Of a stretch of DNA of 64,000 nt, positions 49,484 through 63,045 are shown piece by piece. Every line of letters begins with the position of its first letter. The first letter of the stretch is position 1. A program made the translations under genes and the position numbers. The DNA lies in NCBI GenBank assembly GCA_013398295.1, contig VZSF01002984.1, positions 1 to 64,000 of the forward strand. Reading direction: 5' to 3'. Under the pieces are notes generated by a model. It searched no databases, was not told the origin of the DNA, and saw only the letters and a program-made list of their open reading frames with translations. This DNA comes from Chionis minor (taxonomy: Eukaryota; Chordata; Aves; Charadriiformes; Chionididae).

Positions 49484-52400
49484 GCATTCACACCGTGAAT
49501 GGAAGTTTAAGGGCTGTTCAGTACTTACATATCCATTTTATTTAACCAACACTCATGATCTGTTATCTGAGCTGTGACAACTTGCGTTTATATTATCTGG
49601 AAATATTTTCAGAAGAATCTCACCGTGATGATGTGAAGCCCACAAAATGTTCCTCTGGAACACATCTCAGTCATCTCAAGTTTACTTTTTGCTGCTTCCC
49701 AACAAGCAGCTGATGTTTTCAGGAAATAGAAGAGATTTTGGAACAAATGGAGAGACACCTAGTGAATACACCACTAGATCTGGAATCAGGAAATTCTTCC
49801 CCTAGAGTCCTCACACTTGCTGACTTTACTATATATTCTGTCCTGGGTTCTTCCTCTGTCTTTGTCATTAGTTGTATAATCCTGGACAAATGAAATGTGT
49901 CTGCTTGCCATTTCTAAGTATGAATGAAGAATAAAAAAATTCCATTGTCTGAGATACCTTGTAATCTGTTGATCTGAGATACTCAGAATGCAAAGAAAAA
50001 CTTTTAAAAAATTCTATCCCTTCATAACCTTTTGTGTTAAACTTTGGTGCTTCGCCTTCCTACAGTCTCTTTCTTGTCGAACGGTTTACCCTTGAATGTG
50101 TGTTATGCCATTTCTTACTTTCTTGTTCTCTAAGTACATCTTACAACATGAGGCATCTCCTATGTCTTTCCTGTGCTGTTCATACCTCCTGAAGCCTAGC
50201 TAAGAATACCACTGCATGACCTGAAGTTGCCATTCTAATATGCTTTTTATTTTTGATTTCCCGAAAGTGATCAGTTGATGTGAAAAAGTCATTATTGTGA
50301 AACCATAGGTTTGTATTTCAAAGCAAATTTGACGCTAGATAAGCTGCAAAAAGTTCTTTAGGCAATGAAAGAATCTCAGTCTTATGCTGAAAAATAGAAA
50401 AGACAAGTAATGATATGCTCTTGGCACACAGGTGGTCTGGAATTTTGTTTTATTTATGTAAAAATAAGATAACATCATGATGTGCATTCCTTAATAGGAA
50501 TTTCAAATACAGGACATATAGGGATACTGAAGGGTAGATAAGAGAATTCTAGACTCTGTAAACTCTCATTGGTGTCATCTTATGCCTAAAAACAAGTCAA
50601 ACAAAAGGCATCTATAGATAGTACTTTGAGAAAATTTGATGCTAATTGAAGGTGCTAGCTTTTTTGATATCCCTGAAGACTCAGATTCTCAGTTTATCAG
50701 TGTAGATACGGTGGAGCTTGACGTAATCAGAGGAGCCAGCCTGCCAGGGTGCCTAGAAGAGCCTCTGCTAAAGGAGAGGGCCATATGGCCCCTTCAGAAG
50801 TAGAAATCTCCAATGTAACTGCCAGCAAGGGAATTGGCTATTGTCAGCTTGTTTTGATGATTCAATGCGAACATCATATATGTTCAGAGCAAGGCTTATT
50901 GGCAGTAACAACAGGAACATCTGGTGCTGAATGTGCCAGAAGCACACCAAGTTGAACTTTGCATAAGACTACATGATGGTCAAACTGTGTTGTAGTACAA
51001 AGAACCTGGAATAGTTTTAAATAAATGCAGGATGTAGATCAGGAGCCAGAAAGTAAGGCGAGCAAGAGGGGCAGTGGCACAGGCCGTGTCCCATTATTTC
51101 ATGCTTTGCAAAAGGCAAAGAGCCCTGGAAAACAGGCAGGCTGTCACTGCTGGAGCTGGGCGGTAGGTGGGGGCTCCTACTGTGGAGGATAATAAAGATG
51201 ACTCCACACCAATAGTCTGTGCCCCCATCACTTTAGAGACAAAATCCTGCCTAGTCAGGACTCTCCAACATGCATTTTGTTCTATCTCTTTCTGGCCCTA
51301 TTTTCCTCATTTATGTGACTGCAAATTTCAAGTGGGTTTTTTTTTGTTTTGGTTTGGTTTTTTTCCCCTGTGACTTTGCTACATGAGAAAGAGTGACCTT
51401 ATTGCAGTAAGAATTGCCTGGGTAAAGTGTAAATTAACCTAAATGGAGACCTGTGTTGCCATAGCTAAGCTATTTTTGGTATCTAAGGTAGTCTTTTTAA
51501 AGCCGGCTCAGATTTCTGTATGCTACACTGAATTCTGCAGACTACAAATATCCCTGCCATGTAATTAAAACTAGATTCATCATATCAAAATATATTGAAC
51601 ATTCTAGAATGGTGATTTTACTCCTCTGTACCACTGAACGTCTGCCAAATTTAAATTTAATGTTAGTCCATTCCATTGTATAGTGTTAGTAAGTTAGAAA
51701 TAATCTAAATAAGCTACTTGATAGACTGTAATTAACATTATGGACTGCAGTTTGAATTTTCTTTGCTTCTCAATGTTATACATCTTTCTTCTTGTGAGTG
51801 TCCTTGGCGAGAAGTTGCATTTTTTGTGTGATGTGAATATAGGGATTCCAAAACCATTGGAATACCTCGTGGAAGTGCTGAGGGGCTATTGGCATATAAA
51901 CAAATACAACACTTTCAGACAGAGCCATTCAGACTGCTAAAGCTGACAGCACTCTGGGAGGGATGTGGTGCCTGGAGCACCAGAGGCTGCTGTGAAGAGA
52001 TTAGTAGAGCAGTGGGGGTGGCTGTGGACTCAAAAGACAAATTGCGGAGGAGCACAGTTCCACTCATTGATTGACTTGTGTGTGCCTGAGTAAAATTTAA
52101 GGAAGAGATGCTTAGGGACTGCAGAAAAAAATGAGAGAGTATTTAATTCTAGCTAGTATTACTGTATTTCCTTATTTCAACCAGCATTTTATGATTTATT
52201 CATTCAGAAATAAATCTGCGTTTTGCTAAAATTCTGAAGGAAGTAAGGTGGAAGACCCAATGATTTTCTCATGAAGTGCTGTTTCCTTTAATTCGGTCAT
52301 GGCAAAGGTCCAGATTACTACATATTATGACAGTTGCTACTGTGAAATTTGCTTGTGCTTAGCTGTAGTTAAAGTAAACCCATCTGTTACAAGAACGCTG

Positions 52401-55400
52401 ACAAGCAGTTACATTTCCAATGCATTTACAAAAATTGGACTTCTGTCTAAGAAGCAACAAAGCTCAGAGGGCCGAGGAGATTCCCCTGGACTCAAGGGAA
52501 TGCAGCAGGTCACCAGGAGGAGGCTGGGCTCAGCAGCGGGTGCTCAGTGCCATCCTGCAGTTATTCTGTTACCAGTGGAGCCAGAGACCACGGGCTCTTC
52601 CACGGACTTTATGGGTGACCTGTCCATCAGGACTTCCTCCTGCACACCTTATAATTTCATAGCAGCTGGTTTCATGGTCTGGAACTGCCTTTCATTCTGT
52701 TGCTCCTAAAAGCCATCATTACTTTTAGTGCACAGTTCTCTGCCTGGACTGGTCTTTCTAAAATTTCCTGTGCATTTAAAGCTTTGACCCTTGGGATCTC
52801 AGTTTCCTTCAAATCTTGTTTTGCTTTGTTTTCCCTGTGGAAAAGTAGGAGGTAGGAAGACAAAAACTCTACCTGGATTAGAAGTGTTGTCAGGGTTGGA
52901 AGGTTTTCAAGGCAGTGTTGGTACTCCATTTAAGACTGGAAAAATACCAAGCCACCAGTTTCAAACCATGAGGTAAAGGAGCCCTAATATGCTGCAAGAC
53001 TCCCCAGCTTTGAAGCAGCATTCTGTACAATATGGGCAGGCAGGCTGGCTGCTTCTGCACTATCTGCTGACAGGTTAACAATTAGTTAATTGGTGCTGCT
53101 AATTACGATGTTCATTAAGCAATCCCAGGTGGCAGGTTTACCCTTCCTATCCGTATCACTGAAACATTCCGGATAGGATTTCATGCACAAGTGGAGGTAA
53201 TGGCACTTTCTGCCTTTCTTGCACACAGACATAACATGGTAGCATAAGCGATATTCAGCCTCCCATGTCATGTACTCCAGCTCCATCTGGGATTGCTTCC
53301 TGGCCTCATTTCAAAGAGATGAAGAACCACGTTGTTCTGTTACAGAAATGCTACTCTATTTTGGTTATTAATTTCTACACACTTTGCCCAGTAGAATAAA
53401 GATGTTTAGTTTCATGAGGATGATACCATTAATAATGCATGGGACTTACAAAGAAACAGTGATTTACATTGCCCAAGTACTGTACAAACAGTAATTTGTA
53501 ATAATTTGTATCACCATAATCTCAGAAATAAAACCCAGGACGGATGCATTAGGCTCCACGTAATCAGTCCTTTCCATGCTGCTTTCTGGGTGGCTGTAAC
53601 TACTGGTTCAAAGCAAATCACCTGAGTAGCTACAGGTTGTTGTAGGGATGCCCCACTGACTCCTGCTCCTCAAGACACCAATTAACATTTCTGGAATTCT
53701 AGGATTCTGGTACGCTGTTTTGTTATCTTCTCCCCAAGAAAACCAAATACATCAGACATCTCCAAGATTCTGCTTTGTGCTTCTCCACCAAATTAGTTTA
53801 ATATCTTTGTTCATATTTCAGATGAAAATCCCCTGCTTTTTCTATGCTTTTATCTCTTCAGCTCTTTTTTTCCTCCTGTCTTCTGCTTTATCTTCAAGGC
53901 AATGCAATACATTTTTTAGAGGAACTGGCTGCGTCAAGTAATGTGGATTATACTTCTGGCTGAGTTATATTGGAGTGAAAGAAATAGGGCACTCTTGCCT
54001 CAGTTTCCCAGTCCATGCAAAGTTGCAATTGTCAGGTAAAAGACACTGTGTACATGCAGAGCAGCATTATCCACTCATACAGCTCTTCTACAGGGCTCCA
54101 TAAATATTTAGTTGACTTAGTTCTGTTATTGCTAGCATGATTTGTTTAATTCTCTTCGATGTTCTTCAGTTTGTAAAGCTTTTTGTGATACAGTAACATG
54201 AGTGATGCTACATGAAGTTTATGACAATGATTTACATAAAAATGTGGCAGTGCACTACATGGTCCAGTCTGTGGGACACAGACACTACTTTTCATTTCCT
54301 TTCTTCTACGCAGGAAAAGACCCTGTGTGTTTTCCAGGCACTCTAGGCACTCTCCACTTGCTCTCAAACCCAGGCTACTTATCGCAAAGAAATATTCGTG
54401 TCATAAATGTGAACACTGTGCAGCCAAATTTCCTTTGAAACACATTGCAGAAGGAACTTCTAACAAAGCCTCTCAGAAGATGCCTAAAAGAAACCGTGCA
54501 CTAAACTATTCCATTTAGAAGGCGTACAAATTCTGTGGCAAGTGTGTCATATGAATGCTCATATAGATAATTTTGGAAGGGTAACCAAAATGCAATCCTA
54601 CCTAAAATTAGGAGGCTAGTTGAAACCCTGAAGCCTCCTTTCTCTTTGATTCCTTACAGCACACTCCCACAATGGTTTGCTCTTTTTCAGGCTTTTCTGG
54701 AAGCTGGTGAAAAGCCCTTGAGGAAATCTCATCAGGAAAGAATCATCTCTCCTGCCACCTAATTTTACTATATTCTTCATAAGGCGTTGACTAGAACAGT
54801 TATTTTAGTATTTCAGTTTACTCCTTGGACAGTTACAGAGACCTATACACAGAGGCAGCTGGAATTAATTACTATATGGTATAAGACTATGGTGGTGTTG
54901 TGTGGTTCAGCTATAAAGCACTGGACACTTTGAGTTCAGCTGGTGAATGGACCAGGCCCTGCCCTGTGCTGGGCTCTGAACCACATGAGACACCAAACGT
55001 TCACAGCGCGTTGACTTCCAGCAGAGGCTCTTGAGGTCTGACCAGGGCATCTTGTCTTGATGAAAGGTCTCTTTTTCTTCCAGAGTTTCAAAGTCCTTTC
55101 CCTCACAGCAATTTTCCTTTTAGCTGTTTTTTTCCCCGGTGTTTCAGATGAACTTTAATTTCTTTTTTAGCAGATTTTTAATTATCCTGGTGACATACTG
55201 AGATGTGGCTGAGATGGAGATTCCAGCTGTTTTTGTGTCACATCTGCAGATCACGTTGGTATAATCTCTATGGTAACTGACCCATGTTGGATAGAAGAAA
55301 AAGATGCTCAGAACCGAAGGTTAATTGCTCTTTCATTTATACATGTTTTGTCCAACTCCAGTGTTGCAAACTGAGTATCCAATTAGAACGAGATTACTAA

Positions 55401-55511
55401 CAGATTGAGCATCTTTTTGTTACTCGGATTTCCGGAGAGCTACTTGAAATATTTTAGAAATAACAACTCCTATTTTATACACTCTCATGCGTAGGAAATC
55501 CTGTCCAACTC

Positions 55512-55534
55512 TTTTTTTTTTTTTTTTTTTTTTT
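55512..55534 (+). repeat. (T)23 homopolymer
   Basis: Twenty-three consecutive T bases, the longest homopolymer in the window. It could be the poly(A) end of a minus-strand retrocopy, but the sequence to its right matches nothing I know. Confidence 0.95.
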
Positions 55535-58500
55535 CTCAAAGGGAGAAAGAAGGTGCTTGTCACTGCAGAGGGAAACGACTTCCTTCTTAAGTAATAGAAA
55601 AGACCTGCCTGTCTGTCCAGGGGGGAAACATTGTATGATCATTGTCTTAGCAGGCCATCTAGAAAAAAGAACAAGGAAAAAGCAACTAACTAAACAAACC
55701 AAGAGACAAAATTTCTCTCACTTAACACATGACAAGTTAACATTCTGTACAAGGCTTTGGAAATTCTTTTGCTGCTCGACACACTGGTCTTCAGGTGAAT
55801 AGATCAGGTCTTTAAAAATGTGCTGTCAAAGTGTGTGATTTCTCTTCCAGGGGTTTTCCCAGATACATTTAAGAAAGAAAATAATTCATTTAATTTAAGA
55901 AATGAAATATGCGTTGACTAGTTTTGTCTCCTTACAATATTTGCTGGCACTGTGAAAATCCTTGAAAAGTATACTGGAGGTTAACTGTGTAACTGGAAAA
56001 AGAATTTTTTTTTACTTCTTACTTTTCATGTTTGAACGTGATAGACTTCACTGCTAGAGACAGATGTGTGGAAGATGAAATATTTATTCTAATTTACTGA
56101 AATACTGAGACAACTGGTAATTATGGATTACAGTCACTTGAAAGATGGGACTGCCTAGTCTGAATAATCATCTTAATTTCTCCTGCATGCACATTTGAGT
56201 TGTACTGCTCATGAAAACAGACTCTTTCTTATTTCACATTACCTTAATCTTGCTTACTAGGATATTTGAGAGTGGTATTTTTTGCTTTTCAGGCCCATAG
56301 TACAACCTTCTCAGAAAAACTTGTATCTTTTTTGCATTTTTACCCACCAAAGTGTATCTCTTGGGGCAAACACTTGATATCCTTCTATATAAGCATGAAA
56401 ATTTCTAGTAACTTTTCATTTTTTAATTTATTCCGTAGGAAGAAACATCTCCACATGATCTTTTGCAATTAAAATTCTTCCAATAGGTCTTAAGGAACTC
56501 CAGGGTTCTCTCTTTTCTCATGGAACTCAGCAGAGTGAATTAATCTACGTTCAAACAAAATTAGAAATGTAATTACTTTATAACCTTTAAAAGAGTAATT
56601 ATGTTCTTAACACAATCACCCATGTTTTGGGGACCCTATTGCAAAGACTTCTGGCCTCCATTGCAGATTTACTCTTTTTCTTCATACTCCCTAACAGAAC
56701 AGAAAAGTTAGACTTTTGACTGCCTTGGGTGGAAAATGATGACCTGTGGGTTCACAGTGTAATATTTTGTATTTCTGGCTCTGCTTTGCTTATTGTTTTG
56801 GGTATTGCAACTAAGAACCTATGAGTGACATGCTGAGTGTAGGAACTCCGCTTAAATCAAATGAAGAAAAAGTTGCTAGGGATGCTTAGGACTGATACTT
56901 TTCTTAACAGTAAAAGATTTGTCATTTCTTTGTAAGTCAGTAAAATGAGAAACATTATGATACATCAGGTGCTTGGAAAATATTCCTTTTCAGCATACAT
57001 TAATGAAAAAATGTCATAAAATGTCTTGGAGTTATATATTTATTGCCTTTCTGTATTTCCAAATTAAATCTCTTCGTCTGAAAAATATAAAAAATGCTTT
57101 GCTTTAAAACTAAGACTTAGATCTGATGGGCTGGTGCTTGCCAGCATGCTACTAACCAGGAAAACTCTACTTTTTGAGTACAGTCATATTATTGATGATC
57201 TATGCACTAGCCTCCTCACAACCATTTTAGTCTTGTGTGATTACCAAGAATAAAATGTAACAAACAGTTTCAGTTTGCAAAATCATCAGAATGATACATA
57301 TCCATGTTAGAAGTGCAGAAATGTAGAACTCTAATGCAAATGATGTATGTCCTAATTTACATGCCAATGAATAGTCATTATGTTGTGTATGTATTGACAG
57401 CAAATGTTCTGATGATCAGAATTTCAGTCTAAAAAAAATGCAACTTGGAATAAGTTCTAGGAACATTGTTAAATCATTTCTACCTGGTTTGGTATCTCAG
57501 CGTGCTGGTATCCAGATGTTTAAACGTCTTTAGCTGACTAAAGGTGTACAGGAAGGCTAGCTGGGATTTTCAGAAACAGCACAATCTTATCAATATGATT
57601 TTAACAAACACACAAATTACATGCAAACATGCAATTAGAAGGTATTATATACATAAAATGCTTGATTACCGAGTTACTAGAAAAAGATACATCCCAAGCA
57701 GCAATATAGAGCTTGATCGCATAGGTGTCAACTGGGTAAATAATATGATATGAGAAGCCCAGCTGACTTATTTCAGATACTGTAGTTGTCTATCAGCATC
57801 ATTTAGGCACTTGGAACTGTCTGATCCACCTGGCTGCAGAGTCATTGAGGTCCTGAACTGAGATCCAGACAGAAACTGTGTTGTCTTACAACAGAATAAA
57901 TGCTGAACATGATGCCTCTTTGTCTGGCCACCGGTTTAACTGGGTTAAAGGAATCTACATTAGTAAAAAAAGACTTGAATCCATGTTTACTGTCCATCTA
58001 GGACCTATTTCAAATGTGTTAACGGCAAAGTCAGAAGAAGTTCGATAAGTTACTCTGCTAATAAGGCAACAGTCAAAAGGACCTTTTGAAAAACACTGGA
58101 AAGAGAATATCTAAACTTTTGAAGAAAAATTAAACTGCCTGATCAAATTCGGCTAGTAATTAGTACAGGATACCACTTCCTGCCTTAAGCAGTCACATCG
58201 TTTGTACATATCATTTAGTAGTTGCAGAACCTCATACCAAGCAAAGATGAAGGTGTCTGTGCAGCTGGATGTGCCTGTGAAAATCTTCTGGAATGAAAGA
58301 CATCATAAAAACTAAAGCACTGATAGTTGAAAATGTCCAGCAGGACCACTGAAAAGAAGGAAGTGAAATGTATTCTTAAAGGTAGACTTTCTTGGGTAAA
58401 GCAGGTGATTTCACCTCTGTACCCCATCACTAGTTGACTCTTCTCAACACTCACTGCTGCTCAGTAGTTTTTATGTGACACATATCAGGTTGACTACTTG

Positions 58501-59534
58501 CCTAATGGTCTGCACACAGAAAGAAAAAAAAGAAAGGTTTTTATTCTGTATACCCTGACTGTTTCTCTCTTGTGGTGGAAAAGTATGGCATGTTTCGAAT
58601 ACGCCAGCTGCCTCCCAGTTGTCTATTTGTAATCTTCATAAATATCCACCGAGAAATGCTAAAGAAATTAGGGGAAAGCCATATGGCCCTCTTCTACTTT
58701 GTTAAGATCTGCAGGAGAGAGCCTTAAAGTTACTATAAAGATGAAAGAGGAAGGTGTTAGGTATCCTGGTCACGTATTCTCTGAGCTGATGGATTACGTT
58801 ACTGAAGCATTTTGTAGAGAAATATAAATTCTCATCATTTAATAAAGAAAATTATTTTGTTGCTAGAGCATATCCTATAAAGTGGAGTTAAATACATGTC
58901 TGCTAAGTTATGTGACTTGCAAATGAAGACAGGCCAGGCCACCAAGTCAGACTTGTTTTCCCAGACAGTTTCCCTCTCTGCTTTCTTTCTTTCTTTCAGG
59001 TTTTTCTTAATATTATGGCTATGTTTTTATTTCATAATTAAATTATTTTTTTCCCAAAGTGTATCACTAGTACTGCATTTCTGTGGTGCTTTCATTTAAG
59101 GCTATGAACACACTAAGCATTTATTATGGCTTAAGACATAAAGTAGTAAAGTGTCAGGCTGATCCCTTGGAGGCAAGCGATACTCAGGGAGGTCATGGGG
59201 CCATGCAGTGAGAGTTTGTGGTCATAAGGTTCCCAATTCCTTTAATTTTCCTGCTCTGAAGAACAATAATAAGCTGAGTGTGTTCCTCGCTGCAACCATT
59301 ATAATTACTGTCCCACCTTGTGACAGGATTCAGGATGAGAAGAATAATGTTCTGCCTCTACCAATTGATACTCTCAGCTTCTTTGGCTATAGATCTTTGC
59401 CACGTGCTGTTAATATGCAGCCTCGTAGTAGTAGCAGAATTGCATAGCAATCTATAATATGGGAAATTTCTTGAGGTTCTCAAGACCTGACTGAGCAGTC
59501 TGGTCAGTAGCCAGCCCTCATAGCCAGCCCTCCT

Positions 59535-59587
59535 TCAAGCAAGTGGAGGACTAGGGACCTCTGGAGGTCCCTTCCAACCTGAAGGTT
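59535..59587 (+). mobile_element. CR1 3'-end scrap
   Basis: GGACTAGGGACCTCTGGAGG followed by TCCCTTCCAACCTGAA is the CR1 3'UTR phrase close to its end. The octamer tail is missing. A short direct repeat (TAGCCAGCCCTC twice) precedes it at about 59,508-59,532. Confidence 0.65.
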
Positions 59588-62500
59588 GGACACAGATTCA
59601 CAATTTACAGAAGCAAGTCAGCTTTTCTCTAGAAGTAGATGTGAAGTACTCTGAAGTTGCTTACCCTTTAGTGTATTACTAACTGTAGGCCTATGCCACA
59701 CTCTGTCATATGCTAACTGCTCCATTTGCTCATGTCCTTTGGTTTAAAATTGAACAGAATGTCTAAGGCAAATTTGGAAAACATGGACCAGAAAGCTCAC
59801 ATTTTAATTTGTTGATCCCAAAGACCTGGCATTTGCAACATGAAATGTCACTGTAGTCACAAAGAAATTCAACATAGGCGGTTTCACTAATGGGTGCCTA
59901 GGTTGATCAGTCTCTGCTGAGTAATCATCAGCAGTGAAAACATAGGCCACCAAGAGGTATGTGAAGGACAGCCCTAAGGAGACTAATGGCAACTGTCTCT
60001 CTGGTTTTGTAGTGAAACCTCAGGGAAAGACTTGTGCTTGGGCCTAGACTATAATTGATGGCATGAGATGAAGGACCTTTTGGAAGAGGCTTCATCTTCA
60101 TAGTTTTCTTCTATAATATGACTTACTCTGTTTAATTTTGATGCTGGGTAACCTCAAACGCTTCTTAGTTTGACAGGGGCTGACACTGTGCTTGGGGTGC
60201 CCAGAGAATTCTCTTCAGAGAAGATGGAGAAGGGACTGGTATAGACATGGGTGATTTACTTCTCACAGGGTGCCATGGTCTGCTCGCATAAATACGACCA
60301 CACAACCATTTATCTGGCAATAAAACACTTTTTTGCTGCAAGTGTGCAGGTTGGCAGTGGCAGCTCTGGGTAGTTCAGCCATTTTGTAATTTATTAAGGG
60401 TTGCCATTAGCATGGACATTTAAAAATACTGGTCTGTTCACCACTGTGAAGGATTTACAGTGTGATTTTAATGTGAAAATCATTTCAGATCCATTCACCA
60501 ATATTTAGAGTCCCACTGACTTTTAGGTCAAATACAAAATTATTGCTCCTCCAGGGAGCCAAGTGTGGAAGGCAGACATATGCTGACATCCCACTTCTGC
60601 AGATCTGGGCACAGGTATAAATAGGGCCAAAAAATACAGAGATTATCACTATGGACTTGCTTAACCGGATAAAGCCAATACAGTGTAGTCTTAATCCACG
60701 GTGATAGAAATAAATAGTGGTTTGTTTAATAATAATGATATTGCTGCTAATAGTGATGATGATAATGATAATGATGATGATAATAACAATTATAATGATG
60801 ATGATGATACTACTACCACTACTAATGATGATGCTTGTTTATTTGTACGTATCGTATAAATGCTTTCTGCTTAGCTGCAGCCCAGATCAGCAAGTCAGGG
60901 CTCAGGGAATGAAGTCCATTAGCAACATTTGGACAGGCTTTGACTGGCAGAATGTGAAAGTCAGGGAAGGAAGTGAAGTGAGATGCTAACTTTGTTCTTT
61001 CTTCATTTTTTTTTTTTTTAAATTGCAGATAACCAGATGTTTTTTCTTCATTGATTGGCTTTTGTTTTTTGGTGTGTTTTTTTTTTTTTTCAGCTGTTCT
61101 TTTTGAGAAAGAGTTGTCCTAATGCACATAATTCAGCTGGTGAGCTGCTTAGGTTGTTCATAACAAGCATTCCTTAGAGTAATCACTACAGAGAGCTCAC
61201 AATTTCCGTTGCCTAACTGGTTGACTGTGTTATTTGACATGGTTTCTATTTTCTATGAGTTGTCCAGAGCAATACATTTTTATGCATCTGCATCTTTTAA
61301 CAAATTTTCATTCATGAAGAATTTTCTATATTTGGAAGAATATAAGCCCCTAAGAAAGCAAACAAAATTCAGCTGTTCAAATCTTCATAGGAGTGAGGCT
61401 GAAAACATCATCAGAGCAACTCACATGTCCTCACAGCTCACTTAGGTGTCCATTTGCAGGAGGTGGTGAGAGGACTGTGACAGAAAAGGGACAGCAAAGT
61501 CATGGAGAGATGCCTTGTAAGAGATCCACAGGAGTGCACAGGAGGTACATGTACTGGGAGAGACTGAGTTACCTGAGGTGTGCAGGGAGTTGAATACAAG
61601 CCTTGATGGTAAGGAAGATGTTACCTACACTGTGATGCTCTCTGCAGCATGGCCCTGATCTGGTCCCTGGTGTGCACTGCATTTATAGCCTACCTGCCTG
61701 CCAGGAGGGAACGTGGGTGCACTCCAGCTCACCAAGAACCCTTGTTTCCTTGCAGGGAAACTCACACACAAAGGCTGGGAAGTCTCTTTGGTGTCCTCCA
61801 ATAAGACCCTTCGTCTGGACACAGACCATGTAGCAACCTATACTAAAATGCCAATGCAACCACTCGGATGAAGACACAAAGGAGAAGAGCAGTGGCAGAA
61901 ATAGCTGGAATCTAGTGATGTGACAGGCTATTTGCCCGAATACTCAGAAGAGGCCTACTATGAAGTGCTACAACACAGGAACATGAAGAGTCAGCCAAAG
62001 TACCAATATCATGCTGGATGTACCCATAACAGCCAAAGATAGGTTCAGTGCTGGAAGTAGGAACAATAGCACAATTGTATGTGGGAGAAAACATGACAAA
62101 AGACAGATGAGTTTTGACAGTGGTAGTTAAATATCCAGTGTGATAGTGGAAGCATTAGTGTGCCTTTCATTATCTTTGCACTAAATGTGCAGTGCTTGGC
62201 ACTTTCTGGCCATAAAGTTAATTCTAGGTTTACTGCAACAGATGGATAGATAAGCTTCCAGCTGCATCTAGGGGAAAGATGAAAGGGACGCGAATTCTTA
62301 TACAGACCAAATAAGACTACAGATGATTTCTGATCTTAGAATCCTTTGGGTTGCAAGGTAGACCTCATGGGTCTGTTCCCACAGACCAGAATAATTGATC
62401 TGAAGCTTTAATACTATCCTTGTATATAGGTATTTTCCTGAAGAATATTCATTAGGATTTTCATAATAAGCACAAATATTGATGCTAAATAATTATTCAA

Positions 62501-63045
62501 GAGATTCTGCACTAAAAGAGGTTGAACTAGGACAGACTTCATCTTGTCCATTCAGGTTTCTGTCCATCATGTTTTCTTCCTAACACACAGAGCTCTTATT
62601 TAAGTAGGGGACTACAGAGCTGAGACAGCATCATGTAACATGTGAACATCTGCTTTATGGCTGCTTACAGATGGGACAGTAACCTCTGTATAGTCTATCC
62701 TCTCAGGTAAACCTGTGCCTGGCAAAATCCAACACTGGATGCTTCAAAGGGAGGAGATATTCGTTCACTTACTGAGCCATGAACAATGCAGCTTTGGGTT
62801 TTTATTCTGACCCTCATACTTCCCTAGCCCCATCTTTCTGGCAATGGTAGAGCCTCAGCTTTGTAAGTCTCACTGTGCAGTATGTGGTGCAATGCAATAG
62901 TATTCACATTTCTGATGTGTATATTTATAATAGTGTGGCATCAAGACACAAAGACAACACTGGTTTGTTACCCTGACATGAGTGTCTCAAAATGGAAATG
63001 GTGTTTTGTCACTGTCACGTTAAAAGGAAATATAGTTTTGATATT
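59588..63045. other. Non-coding interval
   Basis: No gene recognised. It holds a compound trinucleotide microsatellite (60,727-60,833) and two T14 runs (61,006-61,019 and 61,077-61,090), the second followed by CAG like a splice acceptor, though nothing else supports an exon. Confidence 0.55.
60727..60833 (+). repeat. Compound (AAT/GAT/ACT)n trinucleotide microsatellite
   Basis: About 107 bp of mixed TAA, TGA and CTA triplets. It produces a spurious methionine- and isoleucine-rich open frame (60,717-60,989) that should not be annotated. Confidence 0.93.

Larger units (their letters stand above)
45761..59534. other. Long gene-free interval
   Basis: About 13.8 kb with no gene that I can support. 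The longest open frame is the minus-strand frame at 47,899-47,411, about 160 codons, with no recognisable domain and crossing a (TG)9 repeat. Simple repeats are listed separately. Confidence 0.6.

Noticed and set aside
60717..60989. Met/Ile-rich 90-codon frame
   Set aside because: Translated triplet microsatellite.
61077..61093. T14 followed by CAG, a splice-acceptor look-alike
   Set aside because: No branch point, exon or donor to pair with it; T runs followed by CAG are common by chance.
62336..62380. TAGAATCCTTTGGGTTGCAA and following bases, resembling a minus-strand CR1 3' end
   Set aside because: Only a loose match to the GAATCATTTGGGTTGGAA-type phrase, with no CR1 body beyond it. Not strong enough to list.
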